From: Cohaesibacter sp. ES.047
GTDB lineage: Bacteria > Pseudomonadota > Alphaproteobacteria > Rhizobiales > Cohaesibacteraceae
Direction of reading: 5' to 3'
Length of the DNA stretch: 64,000 nt
Assembly (NCBI RefSeq): GCF_900215505.1
Contig: NZ_LT907844.1
Coordinates: forward strand, 3,736,001 to 3,800,000
Shown here: positions 14,568 through 23,232 of the stretch, one piece after another
Layout: each line of letters begins with the position of its first letter
Position numbering within the stretch: position 1 is the stretch's first letter
Position numbers and translations under genes: made by a program
Notes under the pieces: generated by a model
Told to the model about the DNA's origin: nothing
Seen by the model: only the letters and a program-made list of their open reading frames with translations
Databases searched by the model: none

Positions 14568-15707
14568 CTATTCGTGGTAACTGTATCCGCTTGGATCCTT
14601 GACGCCTTGGAACTCTTCCAGCCAGACACGCATCGCTTCATCGGGGTCAACGTCCTCGAATTGATCCGGGTACAGCCATTTGGCGATATAGAGCGACCCG
14701 ATGATTTTCGAACATGCGCCAGAGGCGAACCAGTTGACGGTATAGAGCTCGCCATTCTTCACGGCTTGCAAGTCCGACCACCCAGGACGCGCCAGCAAAC
14801 TGTCGAAATGCACCTTCTGCGCTGCCTTGGAGGCTGGAAGATAGGATCGCTGATGAAACTTGATGATGACTTCGGGATCTTTCTTGAGAATAAACTCCGG
14901 TTCGAGCACAAAGGAATGTACTGACCCCTTCGAAGCAGGCTGTTTGGCGATGTCAATGTCGGACAGAATGCTGTCACCGCCCCCTTCGGCGATCATGTCA
15001 TGCCAGCCGGAACCGGGGGTCGGAGCATGATAGTCAGCACCATGCTCCACATATATCGAGCGCTTCTTGACGCCTTTGAGACGCTCTTTGAGCAGGTCCT
15101 GATAACCCGTGAAAAAGGCATTGAGCTTTTCTGCCCGGTCGGGATGACCGGTGATATCACCAATGGCGGCAACGTTGGCTGTGTGACGCAAGGGATCCCA
15201 ACCCGTCAGCACCAGAACGGGGATGTCGAAGGTTGCGAGCTTGTCGCGCGCTTCCTGCCATGCCCCGTTGCGCGGAAAGATCACGACATCCGGCTCCAGA
15301 CCGATGATCGCCTCATAGTCGGGTTCACGCTGATTGACACCAGCAACCGCGACAGATCCGTCATCCGGCCAATAGCCAACTTCCTTCAGCGCATTGCCAT
15401 CCATGCCGACAAGGGTCTCGATCCCGGCAACGGCCCGGACAAACTCGCCATTATAGGCATTGAAGGCCACGATCCGGTCGACAGCCTCGGCGAAAGTGAC
15501 GGTTACATCGGATTCATCAGTAACTGAAATGGGTGCAGCCAGCGCCGTACCTAAAAACAAGAACAGCCCGACCATGAAGGCGATGATGGCACCGGCAATC
15601 TGTCGAGCGGAAAGACCTGATTGAAATACGTAGGGCAGCTGCGGGGTGGTCGTTCCGTGCGTAAAAGCGACGCGGACCAATCCCGAACCGAGGGAAGATA
15701 AAAGCAT
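14568..15707 (-). CDS. Periplasmic binding protein, BtuF/FepB type (copy 1)
   Basis: A 379-residue binding protein, first gene after the cobalamin riboswitch on this strand. ATG 15707 is chosen because GGAG lies 10 bases upstream; an open frame extends to 15761. The N-terminus is unusually long, with about 40 residues before the hydrophobic signal segment (IAGAIIAFMVGLFLFLG) that ends ALAAP. The mature part has REPDYEAIIGLEPDVVIFPR and GSGWHDMIAEGGGDSI, clearly paralogous to the next gene. Two binding proteins for one permease suggest two related ligands. Confidence 0.83.
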   Translation of the reverse strand: MLLSSLGSGLVRVAFTHGTTTPQLPYVFQSGLSARQIAGAIIAFMVGLFLFLGTALAAPISVTDESDVTVTFAEAVDRIVAFNAYNGEFVRAVAGIETLVGMDGNALKEVGYWPDDGSVAVAGVNQREPDYEAIIGLEPDVVIFPRNGAWQEARDKLATFDIPVLVLTGWDPLRHTANVAAIGDITGHPDRAEKLNAFFTGYQDLLKERLKGVKKRSIYVEHGADYHAPTPGSGWHDMIAEGGGDSILSDIDIAKQPASKGSVHSFVLEPEFILKKDPEVIIKFHQRSYLPASKAAQKVHFDSLLARPGWSDLQAVKNGELYTVNWFASGACSKIIGSLYIAKWLYPDQFEDVDPDEAMRVWLEEFQGVKDPSGYSYHE

Positions 15708-15814
15708 AATCCCGTGCTCCAGATGCGGCGAAGCAACCGAAGTCGGGCAAGTCTGATGCAATCAGAAAAGATATGGCGAAGACGCAAAGATATGCGCATT
15801 GTCATGCGACCCTC

Positions 15815-16045
15815 CTCCAGGACACCCCGCCCGGGTTGAATGAATGGACGTCGGCAGGTCTCCTGGCTTACAGGTCATTACGCTCCCCGACCTTCCCAGA
15901 TCTACTTCGATCCAGTGGCCAGCTTGAGGGCGCTCTCTGTTTACAGTTGCGGGGACAGCTCCGGATTGGCGACAGGCTCAAGCATCTGCCACGCACCGGA
16001 TTCCCTTTTCATTCCGTCAAGGAAACCGACGAACACTTTTATGCG
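15815..16045 (-). promoter_or_regulatory. Cobalamin riboswitch 3 (minus strand)
   Basis: On the minus strand the B12 box AGCCAGGAGACCTGCC lies at 15868-15853. The CCCCGCAACTGTAAACAG core is near 15955-15938, and a P13-like hairpin with loop CGGGGTG at about 15835-15817. It precedes the operon of two binding proteins, permease, ATPase and CbiX-ferredoxin. About 110 bases separate P13 from the chosen start at 15707. Confidence 0.93.
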
Positions 16046-16167
16046 ACCTTTGACAAAAGCTGTCAATCGTAGCCCCTCTCAATTTGATCAAAGGGATGGG
16101 TGCGAGAAGCGAGTTCTGTTTATTCGATCAATAATACCAGATGCATCAGTTTTCGAATAAAATTCGT

Positions 16168-16557
16168 TCAAAGGTCTCTCGATCCTGCGGAACCGAGTGA
16201 GGCATATGACACGACGAATGGTATGGAGAGACTAGCATCCTGATGTGAAAACCCGACCCACCTGATTTGGGCTGCAAACTGGTTTAGAAACCAGGACCAC
16301 CTCTGGATCGGATGGTCTAGCACAATCGCATGGGGGGCAAATTCGAGACCTCGCTTTTTGACGATCTCTTGAGCAGCCCGGTAGGCATCTGCACTATCAG
16401 GCTGATCCTGAAGGAGCTTCAGTGCCTGCAACTCGTCCAAAATCCCCTTTCGCATGGCGGGAACCAATTCTGCGGCCTTTCGAGCGCTGTCTGAGAAGGA
16501 GTCATTGTTCCATTGGTCAAGCAACACAAGAAAGAAGACGTTTCCCTCCTCCGCCAT
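16168..16557 (-). CDS. Hypothetical protein, 129 residues
   Basis: An alpha-helical, soluble-looking protein with no signal peptide or membrane segment. The middle (DELQALKLLQDQPDSADAYR then AAQEIVKKRGLEFAPHAIVL) has regular heptad-like spacing. I do not recognise the family. It is divergent from the cyclopropane fatty acid synthase gene, and about 80 bases separate the two starts. The C-terminus is Ser-rich and may be non-conserved. Confidence 0.45.
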   Translation of the reverse strand: MAEEGNVFFLVLLDQWNNDSFSDSARKAAELVPAMRKGILDELQALKLLQDQPDSADAYRAAQEIVKKRGLEFAPHAIVLDHPIQRWSWFLNQFAAQIRWVGFSHQDASLSIPFVVSYASLGSAGSRDL

Positions 16558-16636
16558 ATTCCGGTGACACTTGCGGCCTATTCATGTCGGAACCGGCTGG
16601 TATCCTTTGCCTCCGGAACGAACGGACGGGATCATC

Positions 16637-17962
16637 ATGACAGGGCAAAATGGAACGCAGCGGCAACTGAAGGCAACACTTGCCCTTCTTGACGAGGTGG
16701 CCAAGGCACTCGATGCCGACATCGCCATTGAACTCTGGGACGGGACGAGGGTGCCGCTGGGTAGGAAGCCTGACCCCGACCTCACAATCCGGATCGCCGA
16801 TCCGGGCGTCATCGCGTCGCTGCTGCGCCGCCCCGGCCTTGACCGCATTATCCGCCCCTATATCAAGGGTCTAATCGATATCAAGGGCGGTACGCTTTAT
16901 GATGTCGGCCTGCTATTCGCCTTTTCCCCTTCGCGCAAACGCCTCAAAAGGATACCGAAGGGCACCATCCTTTCCTTCCTGTCCGCCTTCCTCTTCGCTC
17001 CCGGTGTTGACCTTAACGCCGGTCGGGCCTTTTCCGGTGACGAGAGTGACCATGGAAAAAACCGGCCCAAGAGCGACGAGACCGAGTTCATCCAGTTCCA
17101 CTATGATGTCGGTAACGATTTCTATGAACTGTTCCTCGATGAGCGGCGTCTCTACAGCTGCGCCTATTTCTCGGACTGGAACAATTCGCTAGATCAGGCC
17201 CAGCATGACAAGCTCGATATGATCTGCCGCAAGCTGCGCCTCAAACCCGGTGAGCGATTTCTGGATATCGGCTGCGGCTGGGGCGCCCTGATCTTTCATG
17301 CCGCCGAGAATTATGGTGTGCATGCCCATGGCGTTACCCTGTCCGATGCCCAGTTGATCCATGTCCGCGAACAGATTAAGGCAAAGGGTCTTGAAGACCG
17401 CGTCAGTGTGGAGCTCAAGAACTATGTCGATCTCGAAGGCCCCTTCGACAAGATCGCCTCGGTCGGTATGATGGAACATGTCGGGGAAGACAATCTCGAC
17501 ACCTATTGCGCCACCATCAACCGTTTGCTCGTCGACAAGGGACTGTTTCTCAACCACGCCATTTCCCGCAAGGCCAAGAAGGGCCAGAAGGGAAAGAACC
17601 GCTTCTCCTCCCGCCCCGAGCAGCGCGCACTACAGAAATACATCTTCCCCGGCGGCGAGTTAATCGATCTGGGCCGAACCATTTCTAGCCTTGAGCGGAA
17701 TAAGTTCGAGGTGATGGATGTGGAAGGTTGGCGCGAGCACTATCAGTGGACCACAAAACTCTGGCTTGATCGGCTGGAGGCTAACCGCGACAGGGCGGTT
17801 GAATTGGTGGGAGAGGACGTCTACCGCATCTGGAGCGCCTATCTGTCCGGCTCATCGCTTGCCTTCCTGCGCGGCTCGGCCAGACTCTATCAGGTGCTGG
17901 TAAGCAAGAATCCCAAGGGGCCGGCAAATCTGCCGCCAAGCCGGGCAGATCTCTATCGCTGA
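16637..17962 (+). CDS. cfa: Cyclopropane-fatty-acyl-phospholipid synthase family methyltransferase
   Basis: A 441-residue SAM-dependent enzyme that adds a methylene bridge across unsaturated phospholipid acyl chains. It has an N-terminal lipid-binding domain, the family FHYDVGNDFYELFLDE motif near residue 153, the SAM motif DIGCGWG (210-216) and SVGMMEHVGEDNLDTY. ATG 16637 is chosen because GGACGGGA lies just upstream and the N-terminus matches family length; a longer frame begins at 16571. The gene is monocistronic. Such enzymes often respond to stationary phase or acid, but no promoter could be assigned. Confidence 0.9.
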   Translation: MTGQNGTQRQLKATLALLDEVAKALDADIAIELWDGTRVPLGRKPDPDLTIRIADPGVIASLLRRPGLDRIIRPYIKGLIDIKGGTLYDVGLLFAFSPSRKRLKRIPKGTILSFLSAFLFAPGVDLNAGRAFSGDESDHGKNRPKSDETEFIQFHYDVGNDFYELFLDERRLYSCAYFSDWNNSLDQAQHDKLDMICRKLRLKPGERFLDIGCGWGALIFHAAENYGVHAHGVTLSDAQLIHVREQIKAKGLEDRVSVELKNYVDLEGPFDKIASVGMMEHVGEDNLDTYCATINRLLVDKGLFLNHAISRKAKKGQKGKNRFSSRPEQRALQKYIFPGGELIDLGRTISSLERNKFEVMDVEGWREHYQWTTKLWLDRLEANRDRAVELVGEDVYRIWSAYLSGSSLAFLRGSARLYQVLVSKNPKGPANLPPSRADLYR

Positions 17963-18163
17963 ACGGCGGCCAAAGGCGAACCTGATATTTAAAGCCGCCC
18001 CCTCTAAACGTCGTCCGGTCGATAAAAATGCTGCGCCTTGCACGAATGGCGGGAATGAGGACGTGGTTTTGCTAAGCATTTCGCTTGCGAAAGCATAAAT
18101 AGTGCGGAATACAGGTAAAAGCTTTTAGTCAGATAACACAGACCATTCATGACAACGGTTTGG

Positions 18164-19036
18164 TCAAGACGAAGTCGCTTGTATCAACCAGCTTTCAAAC
18201 ACTGCATATGCCGGGTTCGGCTCTTTCGTGGAAAGCCTGGTAATCCAGTAACTACCCGTCACAATTTCTTCCTCAAAACACCGCACAAGGTTGCCCATAG
18301 CTACGCGGGATTGAAACATTTTGACTGGCAGCAATGCGATGCCATATCCACCAGCTGCCAAATCTGCCATGGCCACTGACGAGTCAAAAACGGGGCCTTC
18401 CAAAAGCGGCGGAACCATCCCGGTCTTAATGAACCAGAGCGGCCATTCATCCGCGCGGTAGGATCTGAGCAGAACATGATCGGGCAGGCGTGTCTTATCC
18501 CCTTCAAGGCGCGCTGCAACTGACGGTGCACACAGCGGCGTTAGGGGTGTTGTCATGAGCGGCTTTGCCTCAAGACCTGACCACCTGCCGTCACCAAACC
18601 GGATCGCAGCATCCAGTCCCTCCTGTGCGATATTCACCCTGTTGTTGTTTGTGAATAGCCTGATGCGGATTTCTGGGTAAAGGCTCTCGAATTCCTCAAG
18701 CCGTTCTAAAAGCCAACCCGCGGCAAATGTGGTCACGACACCAACATTCAGCGTTTCTTCAAAGCGGTGCCCCTGAACCCTGTCGAGCATACCCCCGATG
18801 CGGTCAAGGCTGGAGGTGAGAACGGGCAATAGCAGATTGGCCTCTGACGTAAGCGAAAGCCCTCCGCGCGTGCGGTGAAAGAGCTGAAAGCCCAAGAGCT
18901 CCTCCAGCCGCGCAATCTGATGACTGACAGCCGCTTGAGTGACGCGAAGTTCTATTGCAGCGTTTGTAAAGCTGCCCTGTCTTGCTACTGCTTCAAAGGT
19001 GCGCAGCGCGTTGAGAGGAATATCGGGGCGATCCAT
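18164..19036 (-). CDS. ampR: LysR-family beta-lactamase regulator, AmpR-like
   Basis: A 290-residue LysR regulator closely following AmpR. The start IPLNALRTFEAVARQGSFTN matches the AmpR N-terminus, with the helix-turn-helix at about 20-45. Further AmpR patterns are LLPVLTSSLDRIGGMLDR, VGVVTTFAAGWLLERLEEF and SYRADEWPLWF. AmpR senses muropeptides and activates a divergent beta-lactamase gene. Here the target at 19230 is a class A enzyme rather than AmpC, an arrangement known for some chromosomal class A genes. Confidence 0.88.
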   Translation of the reverse strand: MDRPDIPLNALRTFEAVARQGSFTNAAIELRVTQAAVSHQIARLEELLGFQLFHRTRGGLSLTSEANLLLPVLTSSLDRIGGMLDRVQGHRFEETLNVGVVTTFAAGWLLERLEEFESLYPEIRIRLFTNNNRVNIAQEGLDAAIRFGDGRWSGLEAKPLMTTPLTPLCAPSVAARLEGDKTRLPDHVLLRSYRADEWPLWFIKTGMVPPLLEGPVFDSSVAMADLAAGGYGIALLPVKMFQSRVAMGNLVRCFEEEIVTGSYWITRLSTKEPNPAYAVFESWLIQATSS

Positions 19037-19063
19037 CTTACATGACTCAATATAATGCTACAT

Positions 19064-19078
19064 ACGAAAATTAGTCGT
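19064..19078. promoter_or_regulatory. Candidate AmpR operator dyad
   Basis: ACGAAAATTAGTCGT is an inverted repeat (ACGA/TCGT) in the divergent ampR-bla region, 28 bases from the ampR start. It has the size of a LysR-type half-site pair. Assignment to AmpR is from position only. Confidence 0.3.
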
Positions 19079-19229
19079 TTGATCCTAGAACAACTCATGA
19101 CCATAGTACAGAAAATGACATCACTTAATGTTCGAGCGACACCTCGTGTTGGCTCTTGCCCTTGAGCGTGACCCCGTGCAGGACATCACTCGCATGGTGT
19201 TTCCGCATAAGGCTAATAGGAGATTATCA

Positions 19230-20111
19230 ATGACTAGAAACTGCCTTTCTTTCCTCAGGGCCGCCGGGCTGAGCCTCGCCCTATGTGCGACGTTGTCCAG
19301 CGTTGTGGCGGCTCAGGGCCTCAAGACGACCGTCTCGACATGGGAAGGCAAGCTCGATGCGCGCATCGGTGTTATCCTGCGCGATGGCTCGTCGGACTGG
19401 GAAATCAGCTATCGTGCCGATGAACGCTTTCCTATGGCCAGCACGTTCAAGACGTTGTTGTGCGGTGCGGTTCTCAGGCGCGTCGATGACGGACAAGAAA
19501 GTCTAGCCGAGTTGGTTACCTACAGCAAAAAAGATCTGCTCTCTTGGGCGCCGATAACGGAAAAGCATGTGACTGGTGGAATGAAGCTCGCTGATTTGTG
19601 CGAGGCGGCGATCACGATGAGCGACAATACTGCGGCGAACCTGTTGTTATCACGTGTCAAGGGACCAGAAGGCCTGACTGACTTTCTGTGTCAGATCGGA
19701 GACACAACAACCCGTTTGGACAGATGGGAACCAGAGTTGAATGAAGCCACTCCCTTGGATCCGAGAGACACAACAAGTCCGCGCGCAATAGCGACCTCTT
19801 TGGACAAGCTTCTATTTGGCAACGCCCTTCAACCTGCTTCCGCTCAACATCTGAAGCAGTGGATGATTGATGATAAGGTCGCTGATAAGTTGATCCGCCC
19901 CCATGTGCCGAATGGGTGGATCATCGGAGACAAGACCGGGGCTGGAGGAAATGGCACACGGGGGATCGTCGCCTTTATCCAAACGCCAGAAGGCCAGACC
20001 TATCTTGCGGCCATCTACATCACGCAAACCAAGGCCGCTTTTGAGCTGCGAAATCAGGTGATTTCAGACATAGGAAAGGCCATCATTTCCGAGATCAGAG
20101 AGCGCCGCTAG
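19230..20111 (+). CDS. Class A serine beta-lactamase, TEM-like
   Basis: A 293-residue class A beta-lactamase with a signal peptide (about 1-28). The catalytic motifs are complete: S71-T-F-K74, S131-D-N133, the omega-loop RWEPELN with the general base E167, and K235-T-G237. Cys78 and Cys124 match the TEM 77-123 disulfide. The sequence around LLCGAVL and MSDNTAANLLL is TEM-like. ATG 19230 is chosen because TAGGAGA lies upstream and the signal peptide begins there. It is divergent from ampR, so expression is probably inducible by beta-lactams. The spectrum cannot be read from the sequence. Confidence 0.92.
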   Translation: MTRNCLSFLRAAGLSLALCATLSSVVAAQGLKTTVSTWEGKLDARIGVILRDGSSDWEISYRADERFPMASTFKTLLCGAVLRRVDDGQESLAELVTYSKKDLLSWAPITEKHVTGGMKLADLCEAAITMSDNTAANLLLSRVKGPEGLTDFLCQIGDTTTRLDRWEPELNEATPLDPRDTTSPRAIATSLDKLLFGNALQPASAQHLKQWMIDDKVADKLIRPHVPNGWIIGDKTGAGGNGTRGIVAFIQTPEGQTYLAAIYITQTKAAFELRNQVISDIGKAIISEIRERR

Positions 20112-20612
20112 CGGGCAAAACAGCAACGACCCTCTCGTTTGTAACAATGTCAGTGATCAGGCCAACACAACTAACATTGATTTTTGGGAGAGGGGACACC
20201 CGTGCGGGTGGTCTGAAGTACTCAGACCGCCCGTAAAATCATGTGCTCTTTCTTTGAGGGTATTCGCGAATAGCAGCCCTTTATAGCCCTTCCGGTATGG
20301 CGAACGGGCTAGCATTCAAACCGGACCACCCAAGTAGGGTTGATCAGGGCCAGACACTGGTTGGTCGTGGTTACACTGATTGCAAGATCGAGCTGGATGT
20401 GTACCTTAGTCGCTCTCACGGTTTCGCTCGGTCGGGATGTTGATACACTTGCGTCGTCATCAACGCAGCACTCCATTGACCCTATTGGGCAAAGCGATAT
20501 AAAACTGACAACACCTGCCGATTTTTAAGGGAGGTTGAACATCTGATATGGATTGTTCTATTCAGCCCGTTTCGATAATTGGCCCCATAGAAAAAGTGTT
20601 TTTGTAACCTTC
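20112..20612. other. 500-base intergenic region with hairpin
   Basis: No gene is supported here. A strong hairpin, CGGGTGGTCTGA (20205-20216) with TCAGACCGCCCG (20222-20233), has a five-base loop and one G-U pair but no T-run, so its role as terminator is uncertain. A frame at 20340-20528 begins at TTG and lacks coding character. Confidence 0.5.
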
Positions 20613-21818
20613 ATGTCCATTTCTGTTGTTGGTGGTGGTTTAACCGGCTGCCTCATTGCTTTGGAACTCGCCGAATCTGGCCGGAGTGTCGTTCTCTTTG
20701 AAAAAGAGGCCGAGATCCTGACACGCGCATCGTACGCGAACGAGGGGAAGATCCATCTGGGCTTTGTCTATGCCGCGGATACGAGTTTTCGCACAGCAAA
20801 GCGAATGATTGATGACGCCCTGCAATTCAGACCGGTTCTGGAGCGATGGATCTCATCCCGTGAGTTTGACGAAATGCTGTATGACAGGTTCGACTATCTC
20901 GTGCCGAATTCGTCCATGCTATCCGCCGACGCCATCGAGGCCCATTTCAATTTGGTCATGCAGTATCTCAAAGAGCAGGTGGCGACCAAATCGGCATCGT
21001 ATCTGGGACAGGGCAATTTGCAGCCGGTCGTGCGGTCTGGAACGGATAACACCAATCTTCAGGCGCGCTTCAGCACCCCGGAGCAGGGTGTATGGCCCGC
21101 GGCAATCGCACAAAAGATTCGCGAATGTGTCTCTTTGCATCCGAAAATTGAGGTGCGGGTCGGCACTGCCATTTCGAAAATCCGCTCAGAACGGAATGCC
21201 TGGTTTGTCACTTTTGAAGCGTCCGATCTCCGTGACGAGGGGCCTTTTGACCAGATTGTCAATTGTGCTTGGGCAGGGCGCAGACGCCTAGATGCCGCAT
21301 CAGGTTTCCCCGATGACGGCGAATGGTTCTACCGTTACAAGTTTGGTGTTGTTCTGAAAAATGCCCGAGCGGCATTTGGAGGTGAACCGCCAAGGAACAG
21401 CACCGCGGTGCTTGGGGCCTTTGGGGACAGTGTTTACCACTCAGTGGAAGACACGCACTATTGCAGTTGGTATCCGGTTGGAATGTGTTTCAGCAGTACT
21501 GACCTAGCAAAGGACGAACCGCCAAGAATTGATGACCCTGAAAAGGCAATACTAAAAACATGGAAGGGCTATTCAGCCATGGATACAACCTTCGAGGCTT
21601 TGCTTTCCAGCAAGCCGCTCGAAAATGCCCACATTGTTGGCGATTTTATCGCCGCAAGGGCGCAATCGGATATTCAAGATCCGCAAAGCAAATTGCATGA
21701 ACGACACAGTTATGGATCGGTTGAGCTGGCTCCCGGCTATTGGAGCGTTGAAACAGGAAAATATACCTCTGCAGCTCGGTGCGCCCATGAGTGCAGCCAA
21801 CGGGTAAGGGGACGATAG
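20613..21818 (+). CDS. FAD-dependent oxidoreductase, DadA-like fold
   Basis: A 401-residue flavoprotein starting directly with the Rossmann motif VVGGGLTGC and the ribose-binding glutamate in VVLFEKE. The FAD-binding fold continues with a segment SYANEGKIHLGFVYA, which in related proteins faces the flavin. It belongs to the DAO/FAD-dependent oxidoreductase superfamily; the substrate is not evident. ATG 20613 is chosen so that the protein begins at the nucleotide-binding strand; the frame extends back to 20553. It is 2 bases upstream of a glycosyltransferase gene, so a surface glycan or modified sugar role is possible. Confidence 0.75.
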   Translation: MSISVVGGGLTGCLIALELAESGRSVVLFEKEAEILTRASYANEGKIHLGFVYAADTSFRTAKRMIDDALQFRPVLERWISSREFDEMLYDRFDYLVPNSSMLSADAIEAHFNLVMQYLKEQVATKSASYLGQGNLQPVVRSGTDNTNLQARFSTPEQGVWPAAIAQKIRECVSLHPKIEVRVGTAISKIRSERNAWFVTFEASDLRDEGPFDQIVNCAWAGRRRLDAASGFPDDGEWFYRYKFGVVLKNARAAFGGEPPRNSTAVLGAFGDSVYHSVEDTHYCSWYPVGMCFSSTDLAKDEPPRIDDPEKAILKTWKGYSAMDTTFEALLSSKPLENAHIVGDFIAARAQSDIQDPQSKLHERHSYGSVELAPGYWSVETGKYTSAARCAHECSQRVRGR

Positions 21819-21820
21819 AT

Positions 21821-22666
21821 ATGGCCTGGTTTCGCAAACAACGCCCGCTGGTTTCCATATGCATACCGGCTTATGACGCACAGGCCTTCATTGCATCCAC
21901 GCTTGATAGCGCTCTGATGCAAACGGTCGAGGATATCGAGATCGTGGTCTCCAATGATGACGGCATCCCCACGCCGGCCTTGGATCGCTACCGCGACCAC
22001 GATAAGGTAAGGGTGATTGACCAGCCCAAACGGTTGGGTTGGGTCCAGAACACCAACTTCGTTTTATCGAAGGCGAGGGGGCAGTATTTCATGGTGCTTC
22101 CGCACGATGATGTTTTGTCGCCAACTTACGTAGAAGAGTGCCTTGCCTGCCTTGAAGAGAATCCACAGGCGTTCGCAGCCTACAGCGACATCGAGCATGC
22201 GGGCGGCATCATGGAGGCATCCGAAGTTTTGGGAGAGCTTGAAGACCGAACGCGCCACGTGATGGAAAATCTCTACAATGGCTATTGCTATCGGGCCTTG
22301 ATGCGACGGCAGCGGTCGAATTGGCCCATGCTGAAAATGCGTTACAATCCACCGACCGATTATTGCGTCGATACGACATGGATTCTTCAGCAGGCACTCC
22401 TTGGGGAATTGCGGCGCGTGCCAAAGCCCCTCTACTTCAAGAATTCAAACAATCGCAACACACATACGGCTTGGGAAAAAATTCCCAAAGACGAACTGAT
22501 TGAGGCGTGGGACGCCCATTGCGAAACGCTCGGATCACTGGCGCGGATGCGTCTGCACGATGACCCTCTTGTTGACGCATTGATCGAGCACAGGAAGGAC
22601 CCCAATCAGGTGCGGGAAACGCCATCTTATCTAAGAGCTGCATTTCAGGAGGCGATGGCTGTCTAG
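21821..22666 (+). CDS. Glycosyltransferase family 2
   Basis: A 281-residue GT-A fold enzyme. It opens with VSICIPAYDAQAFIASTLDS, then IEIVVSNDDG and the DXD-like motif LPHDDVLS near residue 92, which binds the nucleotide-sugar metal. No membrane segment is visible. The start lies 2 bases after the oxidoreductase stop, so the pair is co-translated. Sugar donor and acceptor are unknown. Confidence 0.85.
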   Translation: MAWFRKQRPLVSICIPAYDAQAFIASTLDSALMQTVEDIEIVVSNDDGIPTPALDRYRDHDKVRVIDQPKRLGWVQNTNFVLSKARGQYFMVLPHDDVLSPTYVEECLACLEENPQAFAAYSDIEHAGGIMEASEVLGELEDRTRHVMENLYNGYCYRALMRRQRSNWPMLKMRYNPPTDYCVDTTWILQQALLGELRRVPKPLYFKNSNNRNTHTAWEKIPKDELIEAWDAHCETLGSLARMRLHDDPLVDALIEHRKDPNQVRETPSYLRAAFQEAMAV

Positions 22667-22678
22667 GCGCAATGCGGT

Positions 22679-22703
22679 GCCTTGAGGGCCAACCAAGGCT
22701 TTT
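22679..22703 (+). terminator. Candidate rho-independent terminator after glycosyltransferase
   Basis: GCCTTG (22679-22684) pairs with CAAGGC (22694-22699), followed by TTTT. The stem is short but correctly placed 12 bases after the stop, before convergent genes. Confidence 0.45.
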
Positions 22704-22718
22704 GCAGCGACACCCTGA

Positions 22719-22928
22719 TCAGCGGCGCCGTCTCATCGGTCCTTTGGAAGGCGTTCTCTCCGAGCACAATTGTTCGAGCGACATCTTCAAAAGATAGATG
22801 AGTGTGGCGTCGCCAATCACCTTGGCACCCTCAAGTGCCATGAGAATGTTGACATATGTGTCTTCGGCCATGTCCGCGATAGTTGGCCTACTGAGATTGA
22901 TGCCTGCTTCTTGCGCGGTGCTATTCAT
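22719..22928 (-). CDS. Small hypothetical protein, 69 residues
   Basis: A short protein with mostly helical character (LSRPTIADMAEDTYVNILMA) and a basic C-terminus. It begins with AGGAGAG 9 bases upstream and overlaps the end of the preceding small gene by 8 bases, so it is probably translated as the third gene of a GNAT-containing operon. The family is not recognised. The first half has the feel of a small alpha-helical regulator, but this is not enough to assign it. Confidence 0.5.
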   Translation of the reverse strand: MNSTAQEAGINLSRPTIADMAEDTYVNILMALEGAKVIGDATLIYLLKMSLEQLCSERTPSKGPMRRRR

Positions 22929-23217
22929 CGGACCATTCTCTCCTGCTTCTTAATGGGGAATGCGGTTCGGGACACATGGGGACGATATTCTGTCCCGAAC
23001 CGCCTCCTAGCGCGGTGCGGAGCTTAAGCTCTATCAACCGCTCCAGTCTCATATTCGGGTTGGCTAAGGCTTCTTTGCCTCCGATCGCCTGCAAGGCGGT
23101 TTCCAACAAAGCCATAGCCAGCAAGTCGCTCAGAAAGCCCAGCCCGATGCGCTCGGCCTGCTGCTTGCAGGACGTCAAATCGCGTATCAGCTCCGAAACT
23201 TGGCCTGTATCACTCAT
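22921..23217 (-). CDS. Small hypothetical protein, 98 residues
   Basis: A helical protein with no membrane segment (RIGLGFLSDLLAMALLETAL near residues 23-42). ATG 23217 has GGAGGACG just upstream; a longer frame starts at 23229. It lies 15 bases after the GNAT gene and overlaps the next small gene. I do not recognise the family. Its fixed place suggests that the three products work together. Confidence 0.5.
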   Translation of the reverse strand: MSDTGQVSELIRDLTSCKQQAERIGLGFLSDLLAMALLETALQAIGGKEALANPNMRLERLIELKLRTALGGGSGQNIVPMCPEPHSPLRSRREWSDE

Positions 23218-23232
23218 GGCGTCCTCCACACG

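Noticed and set aside
20340-20528. 62-codon frame in the region after the beta-lactamase
   Set aside because: TTG start, no ribosome site, no recognisable features.
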